Shown here one piece after another: positions 48,100 to 56,457 of a stretch of 64,000 nt of DNA. Source of the DNA: Aliikangiella marina (GTDB lineage: Bacteria; Pseudomonadota; Gammaproteobacteria; Enterobacterales; Kangiellaceae); contig NZ_VIKR01000002.1 of the NCBI RefSeq assembly GCF_007004765.1, positions 310,001 through 374,000 of the forward strand, given 5' to 3'. The notes under the pieces are model-generated. The model saw nothing but the letters and a program-made list of their open reading frames with translations. It ran no database searches and was not told where the DNA came from. The stretch's first letter is position 1. Each line of letters begins with the position of its first letter. The position numbers and the translations under genes were made by a program.

Positions 48100-48270
48100 C
48101 GCTGCCTACATGAAAATCATCAAGTGGGCTATTTTGCCCAATCATAAATAGAATGTGAATGATAAATCGTCTTAGTCACCAATTTAAATCAATAAGCACT
48201 CAGAGCCCAAACCAACAGGCTGATGAGAACGATGCTTTGAACAGCGAGCGGTTTTGCTCGGAAGAGAATT

Positions 48271-48717
48271 TTAGTTGAGTTGAGCTTTGACTTGACCGCT
48301 GACTGCGCCCATGTCCGCTCGGCCCTGCATTTGAGGCTTGAGAATCGCCATTACTTTACCCATATCACGCATCGTTTCCGCGCCTGACTCGGCGATCGCG
48401 CTAGTGATCATTGCTGCGATTTCTGCTTCGCTGAGGGCTTGTGGCATAAATTCTTGCAGCGCTTCAATTTCAGCTTTTTCATTGTCTGCCAATTCTTGGC
48501 GTCCAGCTGATTCAAATTGCGAGATCGAGTCTCTGCGCTGCTTGATCATTTTATCGAGAATGGCAAGAACGTCTGTATCGGTTAGCTCTTTACGCTCGTC
48601 GACTTCTACTTGCTTGATTTGAGCAAGTAACATACGAATAGTTGCCAAGCGCACTTTTTGTTTTGCGCGCATGGCTTCTTTCATACCGTCTTTTATTTGC
48701 GTAATTAAAGCTGACAT
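48271..48717 (-). CDS. yqeY: GatB/YqeY domain-containing protein
   Basis: A 148-residue all-helical protein like the tail domain of the amidotransferase subunit GatB. It begins with a helical LITQIKDGMKEAMRAK segment and ends with the MGKVMAILKPQMQGRADMG region typical of the family. GatB-like tails bind tRNA, but the job of free-standing YqeY is not established. It sits between rpsU and dnaG, where E. coli has no gene but many other Gammaproteobacteria do; co-transcription is likely. Confidence 0.92.
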   Translation of the reverse strand: MSALITQIKDGMKEAMRAKQKVRLATIRMLLAQIKQVEVDERKELTDTDVLAILDKMIKQRRDSISQFESAGRQELADNEKAEIEALQEFMPQALSEAEIAAMITSAIAESGAETMRDMGKVMAILKPQMQGRADMGAVSGQVKAQLN

Positions 48718-48762
48718 AAGACTGCCTAGACTCTGTTGATCGTTTTTGTTTTAAGCGGCTTT

Positions 48763-48795
48763 TAAGTTTATCTTCGAAAAGGAAGGATAAACTTA
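48763..48795 (-). repeat. Inverted repeat overlapping the rpsU stop (rpsU-yqeY spacer)
   Basis: A perfect 10-bp inverted repeat TAAGTTTATC (48763-48772) and GATAAACTTA (48786-48795) with a 13-nt loop. The rpsU stop codon is inside one arm. No T run follows on the minus strand. In E. coli a partial terminator and an RNA processing site at comparable places in the operon keep S21 abundant and DnaG scarce; a similar role here is inference. Confidence 0.65.
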
Positions 48796-49008
48796 GTACA
48801 AGCGTTTACGCTTAATTTGATCGCGAGAAGCTTTTTTCAAAGAACGCTTAACCGCTGCAGCTTTTTTACGTTTACGGACTGCAGTTGGCTTTTCATAGTG
48901 CTCACGACGACGAACTTCAGACAAAATACCTGCTTTTTCACAAGCACGCTTGAAGCGACGAAGAGCAATATCAAAAGGTTCGTTTTCTTTCAGTTTTACG
49001 GCTGGCAT
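48793..49008 (-). CDS. rpsU: 30S ribosomal protein S21
   Basis: A 71-residue, very basic protein with the family start [21 protein letters not shown] and the basic C-terminus ending KRKRLY. S21 is a late, exposed 30S protein needed for initiation on natural mRNAs. It is the first gene of the macromolecular synthesis operon rpsU-yqeY-dnaG-rpoD and divergent from tsaD (290-bp spacer), the order found across Gammaproteobacteria. Confidence 0.99.
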   Translation of the reverse strand: MPAVKLKENEPFDIALRRFKRACEKAGILSEVRRREHYEKPTAVRKRKKAAAVKRSLKKASRDQIKRKRLY

Positions 49009-49084
49009 TTATTCAATCCTAGCTTTGAGCCCTGATTTCGAGATATTTCAACGATTCGGGCGTTAATTATGCCCTTATCGGGCT

Positions 49085-49115
49085 ATTACAAAAATTACGG
49101 TTAATATTTCGTCAA
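49085..49115 (-). promoter_or_regulatory. Promoter for rpsU-yqeY-dnaG-rpoD
   Basis: On the minus strand TTGACG (49110-49115) and TGTAAT (49085-49090), five of six matches each, with a rather long 19-bp spacer, 76 bp before rpsU. The GC-containing segment after the -10 box (AGCCCG) fits growth-rate control. Confidence 0.55.
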
Positions 49116-49179
49116 AACCGACGAGGGCGCAGATTCTACTGGTTTTTTATGGGGAATGCAAAACTAAAAAAGATATTTT

Positions 49180-49208
49180 TTGGCAGGATCTGGATTGTTC
49201 TGTATGAT
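49180..49208 (+). promoter_or_regulatory. Promoter for tsaD
   Basis: TTGGCA (49180-49185) and TATGAT (49203-49208) with a 17-bp spacer, five of six matches in each box. The leader of about 85 nt contains a perfect 8-bp inverted repeat TTGATTTT/AAAATCAA (49228-49246). The promoter is back-to-back with that of rpsU. Confidence 0.7.
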
Positions 49209-49298
49209 CTCCTCCAAAGAATACGGGTTGATTTTCAAAAAATCAAGAATATCAACAAGTTGAATAAATTTGTATGAGTTAAAGCATAGGTTCAGAAA

Positions 49299-50336
49299 GT
49301 GACCGAGATTCGAATTCTAGGTATCGAAAGCTCTTGTGATGAGACGGGAATCGCGATTTATGAAGAAAAGAAAGGGGTAACTGCGCACCAGCTCTATTCA
49401 CAAGTTAAATTACATCAAGAGTATGGTGGGGTAGTGCCGGAACTCGCTTCACGGGATCACGTCCGTAAAATCATTCCCTTGATTGAAGCGACACTCAAGC
49501 AGGCAAATTTAGCCCCGACCGACTTAACCGCCATCGCTTACACCCAAGGTCCAGGGTTGATAGGCGCCTTGCTGGTTGGTGCCGCGGTCGCTAAAAGTCT
49601 CGCATTTGCGTGGCAATTACCGGCGATGGGCGTGCATCATCTTGAAGGGCATTTGCTGGCACCCATGCTAGAGGAAAACGCGCCCGAGTACCCGTTTTTG
49701 GCTCTGCTGGTCTCCGGAGGGCATACCATGTTGGTGGATGTACAAGGATTGGGGCGATACGAAATTATTGGTGAGTCAATTGACGATGCTGCTGGAGAAG
49801 CTTTTGACAAAACCGCAAAGATTATGGGACTCGATTATCCTGGCGGACCGCTCCTCGCAAAATTGGCTGAGGATGGCGATGGATCTGAGGCAAAGTTTCC
49901 AAGGCCAATGACCGATAGGCCTGGATTAGACTTTAGTTTTTCTGGATTGAAAACGTTTGCGGCTAATCGGATTGCTGCTAGCGAAGATACCGCTCAAGCT
50001 CGAGCTAACATCGCGCAAGCATTTCAAGAGGCCGTTGTAGACACTTTGGCGATTAAATGTAAGCGGGCCCTAAAGCAAACTGGTAGCAAGCGGTTAGTCG
50101 TTGCGGGAGGAGTGAGTGCGAATCTCGTACTTCGTGAAAAGTTAGCCGAGTTGATGGCTTCAGTTGGCGGAGCCGTTTTTTATCCACGGCACGAGTATTG
50201 TACTGACAACGGCGCAATGATCGCTTACGCGGGATTTTGTCATTTTAAGCAACAAACAGAACACTCAACCGATAACAACCATGAAATCGCTGTCAGTCCT
50301 CGGTGGCCGCTGTCTGAAAGTTTAGCGCAAGATTAA
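49299..50336 (+). CDS. tsaD: tRNA N6-adenosine threonylcarbamoyltransferase TsaD
   Basis: A 345-residue enzyme that with TsaB and TsaE moves the threonylcarbamoyl group to A37 of ANN-reading tRNAs. The N-terminal [11 protein letters not shown] (residues 7-17), the iron-binding H114-x3-H118 and the third metal ligand in YCTDNGAM (about 297-304) are present; the HLEGH and [11 protein letters not shown] motifs are typical. The start is GTG at 49299. It is divergent from rpsU, the standard gammaproteobacterial arrangement, and convergent with plsY (38 bp between ends). Confidence 0.98.
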   Translation: MTEIRILGIESSCDETGIAIYEEKKGVTAHQLYSQVKLHQEYGGVVPELASRDHVRKIIPLIEATLKQANLAPTDLTAIAYTQGPGLIGALLVGAAVAKSLAFAWQLPAMGVHHLEGHLLAPMLEENAPEYPFLALLVSGGHTMLVDVQGLGRYEIIGESIDDAAGEAFDKTAKIMGLDYPGGPLLAKLAEDGDGSEAKFPRPMTDRPGLDFSFSGLKTFAANRIAASEDTAQARANIAQAFQEAVVDTLAIKCKRALKQTGSKRLVVAGGVSANLVLREKLAELMASVGGAVFYPRHEYCTDNGAMIAYAGFCHFKQQTEHSTDNNHEIAVSPRWPLSESLAQD

Positions 50337-50374
50337 ACGAGTGTTGTTAAGGCAGCAAAGCGGGCGGTTTAATT

Positions 50375-50989
50375 TCAATGATTTTCGGGTGACTTTGGAC
50401 CCGCTTTTACACCAATGATGGGCTCTTTGCCGGCAATGATATTGGCAAAGTTTTTTCTATGTCTTAGCACGACTATCGCGGAAAGCGCAGATAAAGGAAT
50501 AAATAACTCATTAGCAAACTGATAGGCGAAACTAGGAACTACAACTGCGGTGATGATCGATGCGACCGACGAACGCTTAAAGGACCATGCCAAGATAATC
50601 CAGCTGCCAATCGCCAAGGGAGACAACTTCGGTCCTACCAACACCAGTACGGCAAACATACTCGCAACGCCTTTTCCGCCTTTGAAGCGATAGTAAATTG
50701 GAAAACAATGTCCCAACAAAGCGCATACGCCTACCCAAGCAACCCAGAAAGGCGGATAATCGAGATATATCGCCACGGCAATCGGTACCGCAGTTTTCAA
50801 CAAGTCACCAATTAAAGTCGCGAGCGCTGCAAGTTTGCCACCGATTCGGTGAACATTGGTCGCACCGGGGTTGCCAGAACCGACGATCCGTGGGTCTGGC
50901 AAGGTCATCAATTGGCAAATTAGAATCGCCGAAGATATCGAGCCACTGAGATAAGCAAGTAGTAAAAGACTAGCGTATTGAATATCCAC
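50375..50989 (-). CDS. plsY: Glycerol-3-phosphate acyltransferase PlsY
   Basis: A 204-residue inner-membrane acyltransferase that uses acyl-phosphate to acylate glycerol-3-phosphate, the first step of phospholipid synthesis. The three PlsY motifs are visible: GSGNPGATNVHR (about 37-48), FKGGKGVAS (about 102-110) and the C-terminal RHRKNFANIIAGKEP (about 175-189). Five or so membrane helices are present. It lies between tsaD and folB, as is usual in Gammaproteobacteria. Confidence 0.97.
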   Translation of the reverse strand: MDIQYASLLLLAYLSGSISSAILICQLMTLPDPRIVGSGNPGATNVHRIGGKLAALATLIGDLLKTAVPIAVAIYLDYPPFWVAWVGVCALLGHCFPIYYRFKGGKGVASMFAVLVLVGPKLSPLAIGSWIILAWSFKRSSVASIITAVVVPSFAYQFANELFIPLSALSAIVVLRHRKNFANIIAGKEPIIGVKAGPKSPENH

Positions 50990-51105
50990 TATAAATTAAA
51001 TCAACTGTTGTTTTACCAGTATACGAGAACCGTTGCGTAGTTGGATTGTAAATCATTCGATATGCAAATAGAATCTGGCTTATTCACGAATTATGAGATT
51101 CATCT

Positions 51106-51462
51106 ATGGATATTGTTTTTATTAAACAATTGGAAGTTCGCACCGTGATCGGTGTTTTTGACTGGGAGCGCGAAATCAAGCAAAAACTCGTATTTGATTT
51201 GCAGCTTGGCACCGATATTAAAAAGGCCGCTGCCAGTGACGCATTGAATGATACCCTTGACTATAAAGCTATTTCGCATGCCATTCATGATTTTGTTGAA
51301 GCCAGTGAGTATCAGTTGGTTGAGACTGTGGCTGAGAAAGTTGCTGAAATGGTGTTAAGAGATTTTCCGGTAAAATGGTTATCGATTGAGTTAAACAAAC
51401 CGGGGGCTGTGAGTATTGCGCAAAGCGTAGGGGTGAAAATTGAGAGAGGTCAACGAGGTTGA
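51106..51462 (+). CDS. folB: Dihydroneopterin aldolase
   Basis: A 118-residue enzyme that cleaves 7,8-dihydroneopterin to 6-hydroxymethyl-dihydropterin and glycolaldehyde in folate synthesis, often also epimerising it. The start MDIVFIKQLEVRTVIGVFDWER, with the conserved Glu after the GVFDWE turn, and the later LVETVAEKVAEMVL are typical. Its stop overlaps the folK start by 4 bp, so the next two folate steps are coupled. Confidence 0.96.
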   Translation: MDIVFIKQLEVRTVIGVFDWEREIKQKLVFDLQLGTDIKKAAASDALNDTLDYKAISHAIHDFVEASEYQLVETVAEKVAEMVLRDFPVKWLSIELNKPGAVSIAQSVGVKIERGQRG

Positions 51463-51941
51463 TAGTTTATCTTGGAGTGGGCAGTAACATTGATGCGGAC
51501 CACCACATCAACATTGCCAAGCAAGCCATCCAAACTTATTACCCCAGCAGTCAATTTTCACGAACATTTGAAAGCGAGGCAGTCGGGTTTGTTGGAGATA
51601 ACTTTTTAAATTTAGTGGCAGAGATAGAGACCTCGACACCACTCGAACAGCTCATCGAAGATATCAAGCATTTAGAAGACCAACTAGGGCGTGTTAGGGG
51701 CGGCGAAAAGTTTTCCTCGCGAACCATTGATATCGACATTTTATTGTACGGTGATCTGATTTGTGAGAAACCAATTGTGTTGCCGCGCGATGAAATTCTC
51801 GAGAATGCTTATGTGCTCTGGCCTCTGTCTGAAATGAGACCGCTTTTAAAAGTACCTGGCAGCAATCAGACTTATTCGCAAAAATGGCAAGCATTCAATA
51901 AAGACTCACAAAAGATCGTACCTTTGGATAAAAATGGGTGA
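51459..51941 (+). CDS. folK: 2-amino-4-hydroxy-6-hydroxymethyldihydropteridine pyrophosphokinase
   Basis: A 160-residue HPPK that transfers pyrophosphate from ATP to 6-hydroxymethyl-dihydropterin. Diagnostic features are YLGVGSNI at the N-terminus and FSSRTIDIDILLYGD (about 86-100), containing the DxD metal pair. The start is TTG at 51459, overlapping folB by 4 bp; no later start keeps the GSN motif. It is convergent with the pteridine-reductase-like gene, with only 9 bp between stops. Confidence 0.96.
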   Translation: MIVYLGVGSNIDADHHINIAKQAIQTYYPSSQFSRTFESEAVGFVGDNFLNLVAEIETSTPLEQLIEDIKHLEDQLGRVRGGEKFSSRTIDIDILLYGDLICEKPIVLPRDEILENAYVLWPLSEMRPLLKVPGSNQTYSQKWQAFNKDSQKIVPLDKNG

Positions 51942-51950
51942 AGAGATCAT

Positions 51951-52691
51951 TTAAATGAAGTCGCGCCTACCGCCATCTACATTGATCACAGAGCCTGTAA
52001 TATAGTGTGCACGCATAGCCAGAAACACCACTGTTTCAGCAATTGCTTCAGCCGTACCAAGTTTTTTGAGCGATGTGGAAGCGAGGATTTTGAGTTGTTC
52101 TTCGCCTACATGAGATTGTTGTTCTGGCCATAAAATGGCACCCGGCGATACGCCATTCACTCTAATCCAAGGTGCCATCACCAAGGCTAGCTCTTGAGTT
52201 AATGATTTTAAGCAAGCCTTGCTTGCGGTATATAAAGTATGCTCGGCTAGCCCTGCATCGGCATAAATATCAATTAAGTTGACTATCGCCCCTTGGGCTT
52301 TTTGTAAACTCGGCCATGCAAGCTCTGCTAGGTGCTTCGCTGCTAAACAATTCACTTTTAAGAATGAATCGAGTTGCGCAGGTTTAGCTTCTCTCATGGG
52401 CGTTGGATAAAATATTGAGGCATTGTTGATCAAATAGTCGAGTCTGCCATGCTGACTAAGGCACTCGCTGATGAGTTTTTCCGTAGCAGGTTGATAGTTA
52501 TTCAGTTCACCTTGGTGTATGGTGCAAGTAACGGAAAAATTGTGGCTAATTTCTTCCTGCACTCGTTCGGCTGACTGGCGAGAGTGGTTGTAGTGGAGCG
52601 CAATATTACATCCGCGGCTCGCAAATGCTATAGCGGTTGCTTTGCCAATCCGTTTAGAACCGCCTGTAATTAATACCGTTGGTCGTGACAT
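51951..52691 (-). CDS. Short-chain dehydrogenase, pteridine reductase (FolM)-like
   Basis: A 246-residue SDR. The nucleotide-binding TGGSKRIG at residues 8-15 with basic residues suits NADPH, and LHYNHS (about 32-37) resembles pteridine reductase PTR1. The catalytic Tyr and Lys are in YTASKACL (about 155-162), and the C-terminus ends VINVDGGRRDFI. I start at 52691; an upstream in-frame extension would cross the divergent gene region and lacks the fold. Pteridine reductases make tetrahydrobiopterin/monapterin or reduce dihydrofolate. The placement beside folB-folK supports that, but a general SDR role cannot be excluded. Confidence 0.85.
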   Translation of the reverse strand: MSRPTVLITGGSKRIGKATAIAFASRGCNIALHYNHSRQSAERVQEEISHNFSVTCTIHQGELNNYQPATEKLISECLSQHGRLDYLINNASIFYPTPMREAKPAQLDSFLKVNCLAAKHLAELAWPSLQKAQGAIVNLIDIYADAGLAEHTLYTASKACLKSLTQELALVMAPWIRVNGVSPGAILWPEQQSHVGEEQLKILASTSLKKLGTAEAIAETVVFLAMRAHYITGSVINVDGGRRDFI

Positions 52692-52752
52692 TGGAATAGA
52701 TTTTCTCAAGTAATGAATTGTCAGCGAAACAAATGAGTGTCTGAGTTTACCT

Positions 52753-53910
52753 ATGACCCAATCAAAAATACATTTTTCAGAACAAGCTATTGCCATCAAC
52801 ACTCAGTTGGTTGAATCGATTATTGAAAAAATTACTCGCTCCGGCGGGAGTATTTCCTTTGCAGATTTCATGCATTCAGCTCTCTATGAGCCTGACCTTG
52901 GCTATTATCAGAACGTATTGCAAACCTTTGGGGAAGAGGGGGATTTTGTCACTGCGCCTGAAATCAGCAATTTATTCGCGAAAGCTGTCGCAGAATCATT
53001 AGCCGAGCTAGCTGAGCAGAGTTTGGGGTTGATTAATATAATGGAAATCGGCGCCGGCCAAGGGACTTTTGCGTTTGATTTAATGGGCGAACTAGCTTCA
53101 AGAGCCCTACGAGTTAGATATCATATCCTCGAGCCAAGTGCTCGACTTCAAGGCGTACAGCGAGAAAAACTCTCACCCTTATCGACCCTGCCCAACGTTG
53201 AAATTGATTGGTTGAGTGCACTCCCTGAAGATTTCATCGGTGTTATTTTTGCTAATGAAGTGATTGATGCTATGCCGGTCGAACGGATAAAGAAAACGCC
53301 CAATGGGTGGCACTACCAAGGTGTTATTTGCGGTGAAGAAGGTTTCGAGTGGTGTGAATTGCAGCCAGTTGAATCCCGTAACTTACCCGCTTTGATTCTG
53401 AAACATGAGGATAGGTACCCGGAAGGTTACGTTACCGAAATTCGACCGATTGCCGGGGCGTGGATCAAGTCGATTGCTGACTGCCTGAATAGCGGAGTGA
53501 TTTTATTAGTCGATTACGGTTATCCTCAGAATGAGTATTACCACCCGCAAAGAGTAGTGGGAACATTAAAATGCTTCTCTCGACATCAAATGAATGATGA
53601 ACCATTTGAGCGGGTGGGGTTACAGGATATCACCGCGCATGTCGATTTCACTCAATTAGCTCAGTCTGCTCATGACAGCGGACTGCAAGTGGCTGGTTTT
53701 ACAACCCAAGCAGGTTTTTTACTCGCAAGTAACCTATTGCACGATTTAACCTCAGAAAATCAGTTATCAACTTATAAAATGAGTCAACAAATCCAAATGT
53801 TGATGACGCCTGGTCAAATGGGAGAAGTCGTTAAGGTTTTACAATTGGCCAAAAATCCAGCATGTTTGGCGACAGGCTTTGATTTTCAGGATCATTTACA
53901 TCGATTGTAA
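52753..53910 (+). CDS. SAM-dependent methyltransferase, MidA/NDUFAF7 family
   Basis: A 385-residue protein of the family that includes mitochondrial NDUFAF7/MidA, which methylates an arginine of a complex I subunit. The N-terminal SFADFMHSALYEPDLGYY (about residues 36-53), the SAM-binding EIGAGQGTFA (about 97-106) and the ANEVIDAMPVERI segment (about 172) are typical. Bacterial members are common but their substrates are mostly unproven, so a respiratory complex role is only inference here. It is divergent from the SDR gene across 61 bp. Confidence 0.9.
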   Translation: MTQSKIHFSEQAIAINTQLVESIIEKITRSGGSISFADFMHSALYEPDLGYYQNVLQTFGEEGDFVTAPEISNLFAKAVAESLAELAEQSLGLINIMEIGAGQGTFAFDLMGELASRALRVRYHILEPSARLQGVQREKLSPLSTLPNVEIDWLSALPEDFIGVIFANEVIDAMPVERIKKTPNGWHYQGVICGEEGFEWCELQPVESRNLPALILKHEDRYPEGYVTEIRPIAGAWIKSIADCLNSGVILLVDYGYPQNEYYHPQRVVGTLKCFSRHQMNDEPFERVGLQDITAHVDFTQLAQSAHDSGLQVAGFTTQAGFLLASNLLHDLTSENQLSTYKMSQQIQMLMTPGQMGEVVKVLQLAKNPACLATGFDFQDHLHRL

Positions 53911-54060
53911 ATAGACTTTTGTTTCCACTTAGCTACAATATCGCCGTGGCAGATTGCACCATTTTGGATTTGATTTAACATAAACGGTTTCAGAGCTGAC
54001 TCTTCTAAAATAACCCTTTGATTCGAAGATAAGCGTCGTTGCATCGAGGCAATTAATTCA

Positions 54061-54327
54061 ATGGTAAGAAATACCCTAGTGTTGTTGACAGGTTTAATCT
54101 TGAGCGTGTTGAGCCCAGTGGTTTTGGCGTCATCGCAAGTAACGCCTTGGAAATCCTATCTTTTTGTTGTTATGACACTATCCGTCATTGCAGCCTGGGT
54201 GCTCAGTTCGCGCAACAAGAAAGCCGAAAGTTTTATGGGGAAATTTTTACTCGGTGGTCTGTATTTTTGGATTTTCACCTTTGCACAATTGATGGTGTTG
54301 TCGCTCCTTTACTATTTAAACAAATAA
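54061..54327 (+). CDS. Small membrane protein of unknown function
   Basis: An 88-residue hydrophobic protein with about three membrane segments (roughly residues 5-23, 31-49 and 62-85), the first of which may act as a signal anchor. It shows no motif I recognise. It begins 150 bp after the MidA-type gene and ends 16 bp before uppP on the same strand, so the two are probably read together. The 150-bp spacer before it shows no clear promoter or hairpin. A role beside undecaprenyl phosphate recycling is possible only by position. Confidence 0.65.
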   Translation: MVRNTLVLLTGLILSVLSPVVLASSQVTPWKSYLFVVMTLSVIAAWVLSSRNKKAESFMGKFLLGGLYFWIFTFAQLMVLSLLYYLNK

Positions 54328-54343
54328 AAGGCAATTAATTCCG

Positions 54344-55147
54344 ATGGATTGGTTACAAGCAGTTTTACTCGCAATTTTGCAGGGGCTTACAGAGTTTTTA
54401 CCGATTTCTAGTTCTGCTCATTTGATTTTGCCATCGCAATTATTGGGTTGGGTTGAACAAGGGTTGGCATTTGATGTAGCTGTTCATGTCGGCTCTTTGG
54501 TCGCTGTATTAATTTATTTTCGCCACGAAGTTATTGCAATGATTCGTGCTTGGTTCGCATGGGTGTTTCAAGGAAGTAAATCTGCAGACGGCCGTTTAGC
54601 GTGGGCTGTCCTCTGGGGAACGATACCTGTCGGTCTAGTCGGGATCCTTTTCAGTAGTTTAAATATCGTCGATGACTATTTGCGATCAACTGGAGTTATC
54701 GCCACGACCACAATTGTTTTTGCGTTGGTACTCTGGTGGGCGGATAACAAAGCGGTTGAAGCGAGAGACGAGCACAGCTTAGGTGTGAAAGATATCATTT
54801 TTATCGGATGTGCTCAGGCTTTGGCGTTAATCCCAGGGACCTCTCGCTCAGGAATTACGATGACTGCCGGTTTGTTAATGGGATTATCGAGAACCGCTGC
54901 AGCGCGCTTTTCATTTTTACTCTCAATTCCTGCAATAATACTTCCGGGTGGTTTGAAGGCTTATGAATTAAGTGCAAGCGAGCAACCTGTCGATTGGCAA
55001 TTAATCGCATTAGGTGCATCCGTTTCCGCTATTGCTGCGCTAACGTGTATTCACTATTTTTTAATATTGCTTGATAAAATCGGTTTTAAGCCGTTTATTT
55101 ATTACCGCCTTGCACTTGGACTAGTGTTAATTGTCATGATGTTTTAA
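54344..55147 (+). CDS. uppP: Undecaprenyl-diphosphatase (BacA)
   Basis: A 267-residue inner-membrane enzyme that dephosphorylates undecaprenyl diphosphate so the lipid carrier can be used again for peptidoglycan and other glycans. The two signature stretches are LTEFLPISSSAHLI (about 16-29) and PGTSRSGITMTAGLLMG (about 166-182), and the length is typical. It is 16 bp after a small membrane protein gene and convergent with cca; a perfect 8-bp hairpin lies between. Overproduction of this family gives bacitracin resistance. Confidence 0.97.
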   Translation: MDWLQAVLLAILQGLTEFLPISSSAHLILPSQLLGWVEQGLAFDVAVHVGSLVAVLIYFRHEVIAMIRAWFAWVFQGSKSADGRLAWAVLWGTIPVGLVGILFSSLNIVDDYLRSTGVIATTTIVFALVLWWADNKAVEARDEHSLGVKDIIFIGCAQALALIPGTSRSGITMTAGLLMGLSRTAAARFSFLLSIPAIILPGGLKAYELSASEQPVDWQLIALGASVSAIAALTCIHYFLILLDKIGFKPFIYYRLALGLVLIVMMF

Positions 55148-55193
55148 TTTCGTCTGATGATGTGTGAATCAGTCGGCCAAAATGTGAGCGAGT

Positions 55194-55217
55194 TGCCAGA
55201 ATGGGATAGTTCTGGCA
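55194..55217. repeat. Perfect hairpin between convergent uppP and cca
   Basis: TGCCAGAA (55194-55201) and TTCTGGCA (55210-55217) with an 8-nt loop, in the 95-bp spacer between the two convergent stops. No T run follows on either strand, so it may be a weak bidirectional transcription barrier or 3'-end stabiliser rather than a classical terminator. Confidence 0.6.
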
Positions 55218-55242
55218 CAGAAAGCGCGCTAAAAGAATCGTT

Positions 55243-56457
55243 TCAAATAATTTGTTTAACTCGGTTAACTCGCTCTTGATGAATAGCCTCGCCAATTTGT
55301 TTGCCAACGAGCCCTTTGTCAACGAAGGTTTTCGGATTAATGTCAGCGCAAGCTGCTAACGCGCTGAGCATTATTTCGCGCTGCGGGTAAGCTTTGTTTT
55401 CAAAACCTGTTCTTCCTCTAAAGTCGGCTTCACACACTTGAACGTATTGTTGAAACCGCTCAGGCTTACGAAAAGCATCGGTTTTTTCGAGTAACTTAAC
55501 GATAGTTGCCGCTTTTAATTCTTCAATCCGATGCATGTGTAGGTGGTATTCACAAGCGATTAGTGACAGTTGTAAATATTCGGTCGGCGCTTTGAGTCTC
55601 GTGCAAAGCCGTTTCACTAGCGGAATCCCATGTTTTTCGTGACCGCGATGGGCGGGATATTGATCCGTTGGGGTTATTCCCTTACCCAGATCGTGACAAA
55701 CCGCTGCAAAACGAACCACAGGATTCGTCGACAGTTTGGCTGCTTGCTCAAGCACCATCATCGTATGAATGCCTGTATCGATTTCAGGATGCCATTTGGG
55801 TGGGTTGGGAATACCCCATAAAACATCCAACTCAGCAAACCAATATTGCAATCCACCACAGGCCTTGAGGACCTCGAAGTAAACCTGGGGAGAATTTTCG
55901 CCAATGGCTCTGTAAGTTTCCTTCCAGACGCGCTCCGCGCTTAAATGATTTAATTCGCCGGTTTGGCAGAGCTTTTTCATCAGCTCCAATGTTTCAGGGG
56001 CAATAGTAAAGCCAAGGTGGGCGTACCTTGCTGCAAAACGAGCAACTCGCAGGACTCTTAATGGATCTTCTGCAAAGGCCGGCGAAATGTGACGCAGGAC
56101 TTTAGATTCAATATCGGCTTGACCATTGTATGGATCGATAAGTTCACCGTCATCCGTCATTGCAATAGCGTTAATCGTCAAGTCTCTGCGAACCAAGTCG
56201 TCTTCGAGAGTGACATCTTTGTCGGCGAATACTTCGAAGCCGTAGTAGCCTTTTCCCGACTTCCGCTCGGTTCTTGCCAATGCATACTCATCCCCAGATT
56301 CGGGATGGAGAAAAACAGGGAAATCTTTCCCTACTTGCTTGAAACCGCGTTCAAGCATTTCGTCGGGCGCTGCACCTACAACGACCCAGTCATACTCCAC
56401 CACGGGAAAGTTAAGTAATTTGTCGCGAACCGCGCCGCCAACTAAAAATATTTGCAT
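55243..56457 (-). CDS. cca: CCA-adding tRNA nucleotidyltransferase, multifunctional
   Basis: A 404-residue enzyme that builds or repairs the tRNA 3' CCA end. The N-terminal GGAVRDKLL (residues 7-15) and the metal site E-x-D in VEYDWVV (about 20-26) are present, with E in place of the first Asp found in E. coli. A RRDLTINA motif (about 90) and ERVWKE follow, then the C-terminal HD phosphohydrolase domain with CHDLGKG (about 255). That HD domain marks the gammaproteobacterial multifunctional form with phosphatase and phosphodiesterase activity. Its start directly abuts the stop of the DUF4870 gene. Confidence 0.97.
   Translation of the reverse strand: MQIFLVGGAVRDKLLNFPVVEYDWVVVGAAPDEMLERGFKQVGKDFPVFLHPESGDEYALARTERKSGKGYYGFEVFADKDVTLEDDLVRRDLTINAIAMTDDGELIDPYNGQADIESKVLRHISPAFAEDPLRVLRVARFAARYAHLGFTIAPETLELMKKLCQTGELNHLSAERVWKETYRAIGENSPQVYFEVLKACGGLQYWFAELDVLWGIPNPPKWHPEIDTGIHTMMVLEQAAKLSTNPVVRFAAVCHDLGKGITPTDQYPAHRGHEKHGIPLVKRLCTRLKAPTEYLQLSLIACEYHLHMHRIEELKAATIVKLLEKTDAFRKPERFQQYVQVCEADFRGRTGFENKAYPQREIMLSALAACADINPKTFVDKGLVGKQIGEAIHQERVNRVKQII

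Noticed and set aside
49058-49083. Alternating GCCC/GGGC stems in the rpsU upstream region as an attenuator
   Set aside because: The predicted start site lies inside the first arm, so the alternative structures would not both be transcribed; stems are only 4 bp.
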